Origin: Chloroflexus islandicus
Lineage (GTDB): Bacteria > Chloroflexota > Chloroflexia > Chloroflexales > Chloroflexaceae
Reading direction: 5' to 3'
DNA: 60,202 bases
Assembly: GCF_001650695.1 (NCBI RefSeq)
Contig: NZ_LWQS01000050.1
Coordinates: 1 to 60,202, forward strand
Each line of letters starts with the position of its first letter. The stretch's first letter is position 1. Positions 1 to 8,580 of the stretch are shown piece by piece. The notes beneath the pieces were generated by a model. The model saw nothing but the letters and a program-made list of their open reading frames with translations, ran no database searches and was not told the DNA's origin. A program made the translations under genes and the position numbers.

Positions 1-100
1 GGGGGAGGGGGGAGAGGCCCCCACCCCCGGCCCCTCCCCCGCTGGGGGAGGGGGGATTGGCCCCCACCCCCGGCCCCTCCCCCGCTGGGGGAGGGGGGTT
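1..100. repeat. G/C-run tandem repeat with hairpin
   Basis: About two copies of a 43-base unit (copies begin near 16 and 59) of alternating C-runs and G-runs. Each copy holds the palindrome cctccccc-gct-gggggagg. The same stem type recurs downstream of the GAF/phosphatase gene at 30339-30359. No coding signal is visible. Confidence 0.8.
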
Positions 101-125
101 AACGCAAGGGCGCGGAGGGATATAT

Positions 126-166
126 GTCATTGCGAGGGCGTGGAGCGCCCGAAGCAATCTCCCGCT
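126..166. repeat. Dispersed 'gtcattgcgaggg ... gaagcaatctcccgc' element
   Basis: One copy of a short dispersed element that recurs, in both orientations, near 30381-30552, 30857-30972, 47450-48320 and 57628-57835. It is intergenic in every case. Similar elements are common in bacterial genomes; here it is recognised only by internal recurrence. Confidence 0.75.
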
Positions 167-183
167 CATACGAGAAGAATGTT

Positions 184-272
184 ATGGAGTGCGGCAGTTT
201 GACTGCCGCAAACGCATTGGCTGAAGTTCGCTTGGTCTGGCGTGCGGCAGTTTAACTGCCGCAGTCCATAAA
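184..272. repeat. Two copies of the tgcggcag/ctgccgca palindrome
   Basis: Two inverted repeats, tgcggcag(190-197)/ctgccgca(203-210) and 243-250/256-263, with short loops such as tttga and tttaa. They lie just upstream of cbiB, the first at the edge of this cluster. The same stem occurs in the 11036-11720 array, at 52416-52445 and in the 59902-60202 array. No cobalamin riboswitch-like box was seen in the 282 bases before cbiB. Confidence 0.75.
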
Positions 273-282
273 TACAGTATCT

Positions 283-1230
283 ATGCCACCTCTACCTCAC
301 CTCATCCAACAGCGCGCCGCAGCGGCGTTAGCAGCCTTAGCCATAGATGCCGTTTTCGGCGATCCGCCCAACCACCTGCATCCGGTCGGGGTGATGGGGC
401 GCTGGTTGCGCTGGGGTGAACGGCTGGCGCCGGCTGCGCCGGGGGCGCGGTTAGTGTGGGGGGCGGTGTGGCTGGCCGGTGGTTGGGTGGTGTTCGGCGG
501 TGTCGCCGTGCTCGCACCGCGCCATTGGCTGGCGCATGGGGCGCTGGCGTCGCTGTTGTTGGCCTATCGCGGTCTCGATCGGGCGGTGGCTGAGGTGGAA
601 GCGGCTTTGGCGGTTGGTGATCTGGCCGAAGCGCGCCGGTTGCTCGGTTGGCATTTAGTGAGCCGGCCAACCAACGATCTGAGCACCGCTGAGGTGGCTG
701 GGGCGGCGATCGAGTCGCTGGCCGAGAATCTGAGTGATAGCGTAGTGGCGCCGTTGCTGGCCTTGCTTGCCGGTGGGTTGCCGGGGATGGTGATCTATCG
801 CTTGACCAATACTGCCGACGCGATGTGGGGTTATCGCACCGAGCGGTTCGAGCATCTGGGCAAGGTTGCGGCTCGTTGCGATGATGGGTTTAATCTGGCG
901 CCGGCCCGCTTGACGGCGCTGCTGATTGCGCTGGCCGCGCAGCTTGCCAACCGGCGCGGCGGCGCGGCGCTGGCGGTGGCGTGGCGTGACGCGCGTCGCA
1001 CCGCTTCGCCAAACGCCGGCTGGCCGATGGCGGCGATGGCCGGTGCGCTGGATACGGTGTTGACTAAGCGTGATCACTATGCGCTCGGCGATGGCCAGCG
1101 CCTGCCTGATGCCGCTATGATCGGCGAGGCGCGCCGGTTGGGACGGTTGGTGATGGCGCTGGTCAGCATTGGCTGGTTGGGAGCTTTGGCGTTCGCACGT
1201 TTCACGAATCGAGGTCGCCACGATGACTGA
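283..1230 (+). CDS. cbiB: Adenosylcobinamide-phosphate synthase CbiB (CobD in aerobic nomenclature)
   Basis: Attaches the aminopropanol (phosphate) arm to adenosylcobyric acid, giving adenosylcobinamide (phosphate); an integral membrane enzyme. The 315-residue protein has the family N-terminal signature DAVFGDPPNHLHPVG (about residues 22-36), the central NTADAMWGY block followed by DDGFNLAPAR, and several hydrophobic segments (about 57-90, 150-175, 285-305). Length matches the family. The ATG at 283 follows a palindrome-rich leader with no clear Shine-Dalgarno, so expression may depend on sequence upstream of the window. It overlaps cbiX by 8 bases. Its product is made late in the pathway although the gene is first in the visible order. 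Confidence 0.93.
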   Translation: MPPLPHLIQQRAAAALAALAIDAVFGDPPNHLHPVGVMGRWLRWGERLAPAAPGARLVWGAVWLAGGWVVFGGVAVLAPRHWLAHGALASLLLAYRGLDRAVAEVEAALAVGDLAEARRLLGWHLVSRPTNDLSTAEVAGAAIESLAENLSDSVVAPLLALLAGGLPGMVIYRLTNTADAMWGYRTERFEHLGKVAARCDDGFNLAPARLTALLIALAAQLANRRGGAALAVAWRDARRTASPNAGWPMAAMAGALDTVLTKRDHYALGDGQRLPDAAMIGEARRLGRLVMALVSIGWLGALAFARFTNRGRHDD

Positions 1231-2620
1231 TACCGCTCTGTTGCTGATCGGCCACGGCACCGACGATGCCGCTGGAGTAGAGGAATACCACCAACTGGCC
1301 GCGTTGGTGCAACAACGGCTCGATCTCTTTGTCCAACCTTGCTTTCTCGAATTGGCCGATCCACCGATTGGGCAGGCGATTGACGCTTGCGCTCGCGCCG
1401 GTTATCAGCGCATCGTCGCATTGCCGCTCTTGCTCGGCGCTGCCGGCCATCAAAAGAACGATATTCCGGTCGCGTTGCGCGAGGCGCGCGCGCGCTGGCC
1501 CGAACTCACCATCCACTATGGCGCGCCGCTAGGGGTGCAGTATTCACTGCTCAAAGCCCTTGGCGACCGCTTGGCTGAAGCTGAAGCGGCAGCGCCGCCA
1601 GTACCGCGCGCTGAGACGGCGCTGGCCTTGATTGGCCGTGGCAGCAGTGATCCCGATAGCAATGCCGATGTGGCCCGCATGGCCCGCTTGCTGTGGGAAG
1701 GGCGCGGTTATGCGCGGGTATTGTACGGCTTCTACAGCATCACTACCCCGCGCGTGCCGGAAACGATCGATGCCTGTATCGCGCTCGGTGCGCGGCGGGT
1801 GATGATCATTCCATACCTGATCTTTACCGGGCGGATTTTGCAACGGATTGAGCAGCAGGTCATTGCTGCTCGCCAACGCTATCCCGATCACGATCTCGTC
1901 CTCACCGGCCATCTTGGTCTGCACGAGGGAGTGATCGCGGCGATCGAGCAGCGGTTCCGTGAAGCGGTGCAAGGCCAAGCGGCGGTCAATTGCGATGTGT
2001 GCAAATACCGCCGCCTCTTCCCCGGCTTTACCGCCGATTTTGGCCGCCCGCAGACCAGCGATCACGATCACGGCCTGCGCGGCGAGCCGCCGGCGCGCGG
2101 GATCGAGGCGATCTTACCACCTCGCTACCGCGGTGGCCGTCCGGTCAGCGCCGCGCCGATGACCGCGGCGCCGCTGGTGTTCGATGAACAGGGGCAGGTG
2201 GCATGGGATCGAGTGTGGGGCGGGGATGACCCCAATAACCCCTTCTGCGAATTGGCGCTGGCCGGCGGCCCGCCCCATCGCGGCACCCTGCTCGAACCGG
2301 TCGATCCGGCTACGGTGCAGGCCGATCCCGCCGGCTATGCTCACGTGATTGCCGAACTCTCCCGCGCGCTGACGATGGTGACTGACCTGCCGGTGAAGAC
2401 CGATGTCGCTCCCGGCTGGATCGGCCTCGTTTGCGAGAGTGAAGAGATGGCGATCTGGCTGTTGCGGGCGATTATCGTGGAAAATGTCAGTGTGCGGCGT
2501 GAAGATCGGGTCTTGCTGTTGCCGGCGGGGCCGCAGTTCCGGCTCGAAGCCGAGATCAAGAATGTCGTGACCGCTGTCGCCAAGACCTACCACTACTGGA
2601 AGGAGCATATCCGCCAATGA
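1223..2620 (+). CDS. cbiX: Sirohydrochlorin cobaltochelatase CbiX, long form with extra C-terminal domain
   Basis: Inserts Co2+ into sirohydrochlorin, the step that commits to the early-cobalt (anaerobic) route. Start chosen at ATG 1223 (MTDTALLLIGHG), overlapping the cbiB stop. Two chelatase-like halves are visible: the first (about 1-120) has GHG with His11 and GAAGHQKND with His76, typical metal/tetrapyrrole ligands. The second (about 130-250) keeps the fold signature (IGRGSSD, PYLIFTGRIL) but lacks the histidines. A CxxC (Cys257, Cys260) and a short His/Asp patch follow, as in iron-sulfur-carrying CbiX proteins. Residues about 313-465 form a further conserved-looking domain (GGPPHRGTLLEP; KTYHYW near the end) that I cannot name. 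465 residues is long for the family. Confidence 0.9.
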   Translation: MTDTALLLIGHGTDDAAGVEEYHQLAALVQQRLDLFVQPCFLELADPPIGQAIDACARAGYQRIVALPLLLGAAGHQKNDIPVALREARARWPELTIHYGAPLGVQYSLLKALGDRLAEAEAAAPPVPRAETALALIGRGSSDPDSNADVARMARLLWEGRGYARVLYGFYSITTPRVPETIDACIALGARRVMIIPYLIFTGRILQRIEQQVIAARQRYPDHDLVLTGHLGLHEGVIAAIEQRFREAVQGQAAVNCDVCKYRRLFPGFTADFGRPQTSDHDHGLRGEPPARGIEAILPPRYRGGRPVSAAPMTAAPLVFDEQGQVAWDRVWGGDDPNNPFCELALAGGPPHRGTLLEPVDPATVQADPAGYAHVIAELSRALTMVTDLPVKTDVAPGWIGLVCESEEMAIWLLRAIIVENVSVRREDRVLLLPAGPQFRLEAEIKNVVTAVAKTYHYWKEHIRQ

Positions 2621-3141
2621 CTGATGTGACGTGCCGCATCTTTATTTTGCACGATGTTGGCGATCACGTGGCCCAATTAGCCCAAGCCATCGCCGCCGGC
2701 GTAGCGACCGTTCCCGGCGCCGAGGTGAAGGTGCGCTTGCCTAACCACGCCACCAAAGCCGATCTGCTCGAAGCTGACGGGATCATTATCGGTACGCCGA
2801 ACTGGACGGGTATCAAGGGCACGTTGAAGCGCTGGCTCGACACGACCGGCGATCTGTGGGAAGAGGGAAGCTTAGCCGGCAAAGTAGGCGCGGCCTTTAC
2901 CAGCAGCGCCGGACGCCATTCCGGCACCGAGTTTACCCTGCTCTCGGTGTTGCACTGGATGCTCGGCGGCGGCATGATCATCGTTGGTCTGCCGTGGACG
3001 CCGCTGATGGAGCAGGCCGGTTCCTATTACGGTGCGACGTCGGTTGGTGAGATGACCGAAGCCGATCTATTGCAGGCGCAAGCCTTGGGCCGGCGGGTGG
3101 CGCAGGTTGCTTTGCAGTTGCGCCGGGGAGCGAACCTATGA
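2617..3141 (+). CDS. Flavodoxin/WrbA-like flavoprotein inside the cobalamin cluster
   Basis: A 174-residue flavodoxin-fold protein, probably binding FMN. The block IIIGTPNWTGIKGTLKRWLD (about 57-76) and the later FTSSAGRHSGTEFTLLS resemble the FMN-binding loops of the WrbA/NADPH-dependent FMN reductase group. No signal peptide, so cytoplasmic. ATG 2617 overlaps the cbiX stop by 4 bases and its own stop overlaps cbiC by 4 bases, so it is tightly coupled between two corrin-ring genes. Inference: it could supply electrons for a reductive step (cobalt reduction before adenosylation, or the precorrin-6A reduction for which no cbiJ is seen here). This function is not demonstrated by sequence. Confidence 0.8.
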   Translation: MTDVTCRIFILHDVGDHVAQLAQAIAAGVATVPGAEVKVRLPNHATKADLLEADGIIIGTPNWTGIKGTLKRWLDTTGDLWEEGSLAGKVGAAFTSSAGRHSGTEFTLLSVLHWMLGGGMIIVGLPWTPLMEQAGSYYGATSVGEMTEADLLQAQALGRRVAQVALQLRRGANL

Positions 3142-3797
3142 CCGAGCACGTGCCTGTGGCTGGCGCCGAGATCGCCGCTCGCTCGTTCGCGATCATCCGC
3201 GCCGAGCTGGCCGAACGCGGGATCACCTTGCCGCAACCGTTGGCGACGGTCGTCGAGCGGATCATTCACACCACCGCCGACTTCGAGTTCGCCACGATGA
3301 CCCAAGCTAGTCCCGGTGCGATCGAGGCCGGCGTCGCTGCGTTGCAACGCGGTTGCGCGGTGATCACCGATGTGCAGATGGCGCGGGTTGGCATCGACCA
3401 GCGGCGGCTGCACCGCTTCGGCGGCGTGGCGCACTGCTTCAACGACCTGCCGGACGTTATCCAACTCGCTGCGGCGACCGGTCTCACCCGCAGCGCCGCC
3501 GCCTTGCGTTGGGCCTACGAACAGGGCCATCTGGCCGGCGCGATTGTGGCGATCGGCAACGCACCGACCGCCTTGTTCGAGCTGCTCGATCTGCTTGACC
3601 GCGGCGCGCAGCCGGCGTTGATCATCGGTGTGCCGGTTGGCTTCGTCAACACCGCCGAAAGCAAAGCGGCGCTCATGGCCCGCCAAGATGTGGCGTGGAT
3701 CGTCACCGCTGGTCGCAAAGGCGGTTCACCGGTGGCGACGGCGATTGTCAATGCACTGCTGCGGTTGGCGCTCGGTGAGGACAACCGCGATGTGTGA
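3138..3797 (+). CDS. cbiC: Precorrin-8X / cobalt-precorrin-8 methylmutase CbiC
   Basis: Moves the C-11 methyl to C-12, forming (cobalt-)hydrogenobyrinate/cobyrinate. 219 residues, normal length. The family core IIHTTADFEF carries the conserved active-site histidine (His44), followed by VITDVQMARVGI and, later, GVPVGFVNTAESK, a block typical of this family. Start ATG 3138 overlaps the preceding flavodoxin-like gene by 4 bases. The next gene, cbiD, is separated by a 0.5-kb repeat cassette, so this ends the first tightly overlapping run of the cluster. Confidence 0.94.
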   Translation: MTEHVPVAGAEIAARSFAIIRAELAERGITLPQPLATVVERIIHTTADFEFATMTQASPGAIEAGVAALQRGCAVITDVQMARVGIDQRRLHRFGGVAHCFNDLPDVIQLAAATGLTRSAAALRWAYEQGHLAGAIVAIGNAPTALFELLDLLDRGAQPALIIGVPVGFVNTAESKAALMARQDVAWIVTAGRKGGSPVATAIVNALLRLALGEDNRDV

Positions 3798-3844
3798 CGT
3801 TAAGGCGCAGAGGGGGCGAAGGCGCAGGGACAATAAACGCAAAG

Positions 3845-4258
3845 GCGCGAAGGGCGCAGAGAGCGCAAAGAGTTTTAACGCAAAGGCGCGAAGGGCGCAG
3901 AGAGCGCAAAGGGTTTTGGGGGATGGCAACCAGTACGCCAACCTCTGCGCCCCCTGCGGCCTCTGCGGTAAAAAACCAGCAAGCGCGAAGGGCGCAGAGA
4001 GCGCAAAGAGTTTTAACGCAAAGGCGCGAAGGGCGCAGAGAGCGCAAAGGGTTTTGGGGGATGGCAACCAGTACGCCAACCTCTGCGCCCCCTGCGGCCT
4101 CTGCGGTAAAAAACCAGCAAGCGCGAAGGGCGCAGAGAGCGCAAAGGGTTTTAACGCAAAGGCGCGAAGGATGCAGAGAGCGCAAAGGGTTTTGGGGATG
4201 GCAACCAATACGCCAACCTCTGCGCCCTCTGCGCCCCCTGCGGTACAAACCACCTGCG
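3845..4258. repeat. 138-base tandem repeat x3 of the 'cgcaaaggcgcgaag' family
   Basis: Copies begin at 3845, 3983 and 4121, an exact 138-base period; the third is slightly diverged and shortened. Each unit has a left part rich in gcgcagagagcgcaaag followed by gggtttt, a short unique core (ggatggcaaccagtacgcc), then a right part rich in ctctgcgccccctgcgg, partly complementary to the left. It can therefore fold into hairpins. It fills the whole gap between cbiC and cbiD. Reading frames here are artefacts of the period being a multiple of three. Confidence 0.9.
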
Positions 4259-4295
4259 CCCTCTGTGGTGAAACATGGACATACGGAGACACGCG

Positions 4296-5531
4296 ATGGC
4301 CGATATGGTTCCGCCCCGCAACAAACGCGGTTCGCGCACCGGCTACACCACCGGCAGCAACGCCTCAGCCGCCGCCAAAGCGGCTGCAATTGCCCTCTTG
4401 AGCGGGCAGTGGCCGGCGCAAGTGACGATCACCTTGCCGATTGGCGAAACCGCGACGATGACACCCGCCGTCACCCGGCTCGATGAGAACGGCGCCTATT
4501 GCTGTATGCGCAAAGATGCCGGTGACGATCCCGATGTCACCCACGGCGCGTTGATCTGCGCGCAGGTGCGGCTCGTGACCGCGCCGGGCATTCATCTGGA
4601 AGGCGGCGAGGGGGTGGGGCGGGTGACGCTGCCCGGTTTGGGGTTGCCGGTCGGCGGGCCGGCGATCAACCCGGTGCCGCGCCAGCAGATTACCGCTAAC
4701 GTCCTCGATGCTGTGCGTGAGTATGCTCCCGGCGGCGAAGCGTTTCTGGAGCAGGCCGGGCTAGAGGTGATTATCAGCGTGCCCGGCGGCGAGCAGATCG
4801 CGCAAAAGACGCTCAACCCGCGCCTTGGCATTATCGGCGGGATTAGCATTCTCGGCACCACCGGCAAGGTCTTTCCCTACAGCACCGCTGCGTGGCGGGC
4901 CAGCGTGATCCAAGCGGTCGAAATGGCGGCTCGCAATGGCGTCCAGAAGATGATCCTCTGCACCGGTGCCCGCTCCGAGAAGTTTGCGATGCGCATCTTT
5001 CCTGAGCTGCCAGAGATCGCCTTTGTCGAATTGAGCGTCTTTACCGGCGATGCGCTTAAAACCTGCATTGCCCATGGCGTACCGTCAGCCGTGTTTGTGG
5101 GCATGATCGGCAAGATGATCAAGACCGCGCAAGGTTATATGCAAACTCACGTAGCCGGTAATCAGGTCGATTTCGCCTTTCTGGCGCAGGTCTGCCGTGA
5201 AGTGGGTGCGCCGGACGAGTTGGTGCAGGCGGTGGCGCAGGCGAATACTGGCCGCCATTTTCTTGAGTTGTGCCAGCAGTATGGCCAGCAAGCGCCGTTG
5301 CAGCGGATCGTCGATTTGGCCCTCGACCAGTGCCTGCGCTTCATTGCCGCCCACGGCGGCGCGATGGATTTCGAGACCATTCTGGTCGATTTTGATGGCA
5401 CGGTGCTGGCTCGCGCTGCGGCAGTCGCTGCCGATCACGCGCATCCTGCGACTCTGCCGCCGCCGTTGATCGAGCGCTTGCCAACCGATCCGTTGCCCGA
5501 AGATGATACGATCGTGGAGGGTGAGCCATGA
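4296..5531 (+). CDS. cbiD: Cobalt-precorrin-5B (C1)-methyltransferase CbiD
   Basis: SAM-dependent C-1 methylation of cobalt-precorrin-5B, diagnostic of the anaerobic route. The family N-terminus RTGYTTGSNASAAAKAA is clear; the more usual Cys of GYTTGxCA is Asn here. ATG 4296 is preferred over ATG 4275 because CGGAG lies 7 bases upstream. About 411 residues, slightly longer than typical CbiD (about 350-380), the excess being a low-complexity Pro-rich tail. It overlaps cbiE-T by 4 bases (ATGA). A leaderless upstream junction with the repeat cassette may set a separate transcript start. Confidence 0.92.
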   Translation: MADMVPPRNKRGSRTGYTTGSNASAAAKAAAIALLSGQWPAQVTITLPIGETATMTPAVTRLDENGAYCCMRKDAGDDPDVTHGALICAQVRLVTAPGIHLEGGEGVGRVTLPGLGLPVGGPAINPVPRQQITANVLDAVREYAPGGEAFLEQAGLEVIISVPGGEQIAQKTLNPRLGIIGGISILGTTGKVFPYSTAAWRASVIQAVEMAARNGVQKMILCTGARSEKFAMRIFPELPEIAFVELSVFTGDALKTCIAHGVPSAVFVGMIGKMIKTAQGYMQTHVAGNQVDFAFLAQVCREVGAPDELVQAVAQANTGRHFLELCQQYGQQAPLQRIVDLALDQCLRFIAAHGGAMDFETILVDFDGTVLARAAAVAADHAHPATLPPPLIERLPTDPLPEDDTIVEGEP

Positions 5532-6754
5532 GCCGGCGCGTGCCAATTCTGGTGGTCGGTCTGACCGATGCCGGCGCTGATGGTTTGCCGGCTAAGCTTC
5601 TTCAGCGGATCGCCCGCGCCGATCTGCTGGTAGGCGGGAAGCGCCATCTGGCTGCGTTTCCTGAGGTGGCCGCCGAGCGGCTGGCGGTCGAAGCGAGTGT
5701 GGAGCCGGCGCTGGCCCGGTTGCAACAGGCGTGGGAAGCTGGTCAAACGGCGGTGGTGCTGGCGTCAGGTGATCCGCTCTGGTACGGCATTGGCGCCAGT
5801 TTGCGGCGGGTGTTTCCGCCCGAAGCGCTCGACATTGTGCCGGCTCCGACTTCGGCCCAACTCGCCTTTGCCGCGCTGGCCGAGCCGTGGCACGATGCGG
5901 TCTTGCTCAGTGCCCACAACCGTCCGGTGGCCGCGATGATTCCGGCGGTACTGGCCGCGCCCAAAGCGGCGATTCTGACCGATCGCCAGCAGACGCCGGC
6001 AGTGATCGCGCAAGCATTGATCGCTGCCGGGATGGATCCCGCCAGCCGCTGCGCGGTCTGCGAGCAGCTTGGCGGGCCGCGCCAGCGCGTCGTCTCCGCT
6101 ACCCTCGCCGCTCTCGTCACCGCCGAATTTGATCCGCTCAATGTGCTGGTGGTCTGGAACGACCGGCCCGTGCGTCCCATCCCTCCCGGCCTGCCTGACG
6201 AGGCTTTCAGCACCGAAGCCGGCCAGATCACCAAGCGCGAAGTGCGTTTGCTTAGTCTGGCCGAGCTGGCCTTGCAACCCGGCGAGGTGTTGTGGGACAT
6301 CGGCGCCGGTAGTGGTGCGGTGGCGATCGAGGCGGCTCGCGCCTGCCCAACCGCACGGGTCTACGCGGTCGAGCGGCGTGCGGTGTTTGTCGAACATATT
6401 CACGCTAATCTGCGCCGTTTTCCCGCGCCTAACCTGCACGCGGCCCACGGCGAAGCGCCGGAGGCGTGCGCCGATTGGCCCGACCCCGATGCGATCTTCG
6501 TCGGCGGGAGCGGCGGGAGGTTGGAGGCAATCATCGCGCTGGCCCAGCAACGGCTGCGCGCCGGCGGCCGGCTGGTGCTCAACCTCGTGACCGCCGGTCA
6601 TCTCGCTACGGCGCTGGCCCTCTTGCCGGCGGCGCGGGTGGTGCAAGTGCAAATCAACCGCGGCGCGCCGATCCAGTCCGATCTGCGCTTTGCCGCACTC
6701 AATCCGGTCTTTATCGTGACATGGGTAAAGGCGCAAAGCGAGCAAAGACGCTAA
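5528..6754 (+). CDS. cbiET: Fused cobalt-precorrin-7 C5-methyltransferase / C15-methyltransferase-decarboxylase (CbiE-CbiT, CobL type)
   Basis: One 408-residue protein carries both activities that methylate C-5 and C-15 and decarboxylate the ring-C acetate. Residues about 1-200 are the CbiE tetrapyrrole-methylase half (VVGLTDAGADGLP near the start, ASGDPLWYGIGASL at about 78-91). Residues about 215-400 are the CbiT Rossmann methyltransferase half, with DIGAGSGAVAIEAA (about 257-270) as the SAM-binding loop and FVGGSGGRLEAI. The fusion is the known CobL arrangement. Start ATG 5528 overlaps cbiD. The 3' end runs directly into a 'cgcaaag' repeat array. Confidence 0.94.
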   Translation: MSRRVPILVVGLTDAGADGLPAKLLQRIARADLLVGGKRHLAAFPEVAAERLAVEASVEPALARLQQAWEAGQTAVVLASGDPLWYGIGASLRRVFPPEALDIVPAPTSAQLAFAALAEPWHDAVLLSAHNRPVAAMIPAVLAAPKAAILTDRQQTPAVIAQALIAAGMDPASRCAVCEQLGGPRQRVVSATLAALVTAEFDPLNVLVVWNDRPVRPIPPGLPDEAFSTEAGQITKREVRLLSLAELALQPGEVLWDIGAGSGAVAIEAARACPTARVYAVERRAVFVEHIHANLRRFPAPNLHAAHGEAPEACADWPDPDAIFVGGSGGRLEAIIALAQQRLRAGGRLVLNLVTAGHLATALALLPAARVVQVQINRGAPIQSDLRFAALNPVFIVTWVKAQSEQRR

Positions 6755-6858
6755 GAACGCTAAGGTTTTAAACGCAAAGACGCTAAGAACGCGAAGATTT
6801 TATGGAGGTAGCAAAAGCGTGCTTATGCCAAATCTCAAAAAACCTTGCGCCCTTTGCG
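6727..6858. repeat. Degenerate 'cgcaaagacgctaagaacgc' element with inverted arms
   Basis: Left arm aaggcgcaaagcgagcaaag and related words begins inside the last codons of cbiE-T. A short core around atggaggtagcaaaagcg follows, then a right arm ccttgcgccctttgcgg partly complementary to the left. Same family as 3845-4258, 14011-14290 and 57345-57600. Confidence 0.7.
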
Positions 6859-7030
6859 GAGCCGGACAGCCGTCCGGCTCTACAGCGCCTTTGCGTCTTG
6901 GGGAGCCGGACAGCCGTCCGGCTCTACAGCGCCTTTGCGTCTTGGGGAGCCGGACAGCCGTCCGGCTCTACAGCGCCTTTGCGTCTTGGGGAGCCGGACA
7001 GCCGTCCGGCTCTACAGCGCCTTTGCGCAC
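6859..7030. repeat. 44-base tandem repeat x4 carrying a gagccggac/gtccggctc hairpin
   Basis: Copies begin at 6859, 6903, 6947 and 6991 (exact 44-base period). Each contains the perfect 9-base inverted repeat gagccggac-agcc-gtccggctc followed by tacagcgcctttgcg. A single copy of the same hairpin, with loop ggct, sits right after cbiA (13989-14010). The spacing is uniform and no unique spacers exist, so it is not a CRISPR array. Confidence 0.92.
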
Positions 7031-7056
7031 TCTGCGCCTTACAGTTAGGTGTTGGT

Positions 7057-7779
7057 ATGAATGCTGAACTCACTGCGGTCGGGCTTGGCCCCGGCGACCC
7101 CGAACTGATTACGCTCAAAGGCCTGCGCGCTGTGCAGGCGGCTGATGTCATCTTTGCGCCGCAGAGCCGCGACGGCGATGCTAGCATTGCGCTGCGCATC
7201 GCGACGCCGTGGATCGATCCTTCCCGCCAAGAAGTGGTGACATTGCCGCTGCCGATGACGCGCGATTCCGGCCAACTACGTCCGGCGTGGCAAGCCGCCG
7301 CCGAAGTGATGGCCGCGACCCTCGGCGCCGAGCGGCGCGGGGTCTATCTCTTGCTCGGCGATCCGCTGCTCTACGGCACCTTTTTCTACCTGTGGCGCGA
7401 GTTGCGGGTGTGCGCTCCCACCCTGCCGGTCAAAGTCATTCCCGGCGTCACGTCATTCGCCGCCGCTGCCGCCGCCGCCGGCATGCCGCTCGCTATGGCC
7501 GACGAGCGGCTGATTGTGCTGCCGGCCAGCTACGAGACTGATGCCGCCACCTTGCAGCGCCTCCTCACCGAGTTTGCTACGGTTGTGTTGATGAAGGCCG
7601 GTGCTGCGGCGCCGTCCATCCTCACGGCGCTTGAACAACTTGGCCTCCTTGACCACGCCCTCTATGCCGAGAGAGTGGGACTGGAGGGTGAATTTATTAC
7701 GCGCGATTTGCGGACACTCGACCCGCACCATCGCCCGTACCTGTCGCTCGTTATTGTTCGCCGCGGAGAAGTGCTATGA
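7057..7779 (+). CDS. cbiL: Precorrin-2 / cobalt-factor II C20-methyltransferase CbiL
   Basis: First dedicated methylation after cobalt insertion (C-20). Start placed at ATG 7057, giving MNAELTAVGLGPGDPELITL, the canonical GxGPGDP opening of tetrapyrrole methylases. The in-frame region further upstream is only translated repeat. 240 residues, normal for CbiL. Other family blocks: LLGDPLLYGTFFYL and VIPGVTSFAAAAAAAG. No strong Shine-Dalgarno is visible (gttaggtgttggt precedes). It overlaps cbiF by 4 bases. Confidence 0.93.
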   Translation: MNAELTAVGLGPGDPELITLKGLRAVQAADVIFAPQSRDGDASIALRIATPWIDPSRQEVVTLPLPMTRDSGQLRPAWQAAAEVMAATLGAERRGVYLLLGDPLLYGTFFYLWRELRVCAPTLPVKVIPGVTSFAAAAAAAGMPLAMADERLIVLPASYETDAATLQRLLTEFATVVLMKAGAAAPSILTALEQLGLLDHALYAERVGLEGEFITRDLRTLDPHHRPYLSLVIVRRGEVL

Positions 7780-8579
7780 CCTACCCCGTCGTTCCCGGAA
7801 CTGTCTATTTTGTCGGGGCCGGCCCCGGCGCGCCCGATCTGATTACGGTGCGCGGGCGTGATGTGCTGGCCCAAGCCGATCTGATCCTCTACGCCGATAG
7901 TCTGGTTGACGCGGCGCTGCCGGCGGCGTATGCCCGGCCTGAAGCCCGGATCGTCGGTTCGGTTGAGATGCACCTCGACCAGATTGTGGCGCTGATGCGC
8001 GAAGCGGCGCAGGCCGGGCAGGTGGTGGCGCGCTTGCACAGCGGCGACCCGGCGCTGTACGGTGCGATCCACGAGCAGATGGCCGCGCTTGATGAAGCTG
8101 GGATCCCGTATGAGGTCGTTCCCGGCGTGACCGCCGCTTTCGCCCTCGCGGCCCGTCTCGGCGTCGAGCTGACCGTTCCCGAATTGGTGCAAACGATCAT
8201 CTTTACCCGGCCCGCCGGACGTACCCCCTTGCCGGAGCGCGAGCAGCTCACCCGGCTGGCCGCGCACGGTGCTTCGCTGGCAATCTACCTCGGCATTACC
8301 CGGATTCAGCAAGTGGTGGAAGATTTGCTGGCTGGCGGCGCTTACACGCCGGATACGCCGGTCGTAGTGGCGTACCGGGTGACATGGCCCGACGAAGAGA
8401 TTATTCACGGCACGCTCGGCGATATTGCTGCCAAAGTCAAAGCGGCTGGCTTCACCCGGCAGGCACTGATTTTGGTTGGCGCGGCCCTTGATCCGGCCCA
8501 CAAACGCACCGATCGGCCAACCAGCCGACTCTACGATCCAACCTATAGCCATCGTTTGCGCCGGCGGGTAGGGACATAG
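7776..8579 (+). CDS. cbiF: Cobalt-precorrin-4 / precorrin-4 C11-methyltransferase CbiF
   Basis: Methylates C-11. 267 residues with the tetrapyrrole-methylase fold: [17 protein letters not shown] (about 10-26), LYADSLV, then [15 protein letters not shown] (about 86-100) and [16 protein letters not shown]. The LYADSLV and RLHSGDP blocks are what separate CbiF/CobM from its sister methylases in this cluster. Start ATG 7776 overlaps the cbiL stop. The gene is followed by a short palindromic tandem repeat. Confidence 0.94.
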   Translation: MTYPVVPGTVYFVGAGPGAPDLITVRGRDVLAQADLILYADSLVDAALPAAYARPEARIVGSVEMHLDQIVALMREAAQAGQVVARLHSGDPALYGAIHEQMAALDEAGIPYEVVPGVTAAFALAARLGVELTVPELVQTIIFTRPAGRTPLPEREQLTRLAAHGASLAIYLGITRIQQVVEDLLAGGAYTPDTPVVVAYRVTWPDEEIIHGTLGDIAAKVKAAGFTRQALILVGAALDPAHKRTDRPTSRLYDPTYSHRLRRRVGT

Positions 8580-8580
8580 C

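Noticed and set aside
1-282. Cobalamin riboswitch before cbiB
   Set aside because: No B12-box-like word or plausible four-way fold was seen; the region is all repeats. It may lie upstream of the window.
3794-4486. Long open frames on both strands across the cbiC-cbiD gap
   Set aside because: They arise because the 138-base repeat is a multiple of three and lacks stops; translated products are the repeat itself in several frames.
6859-7030. CRISPR-like array (regular 44-base repeats)
   Set aside because: The whole 44-base unit repeats without unique spacers; no cas genes nearby. Same reasoning rejects 56641-56830 and 59902-60202.
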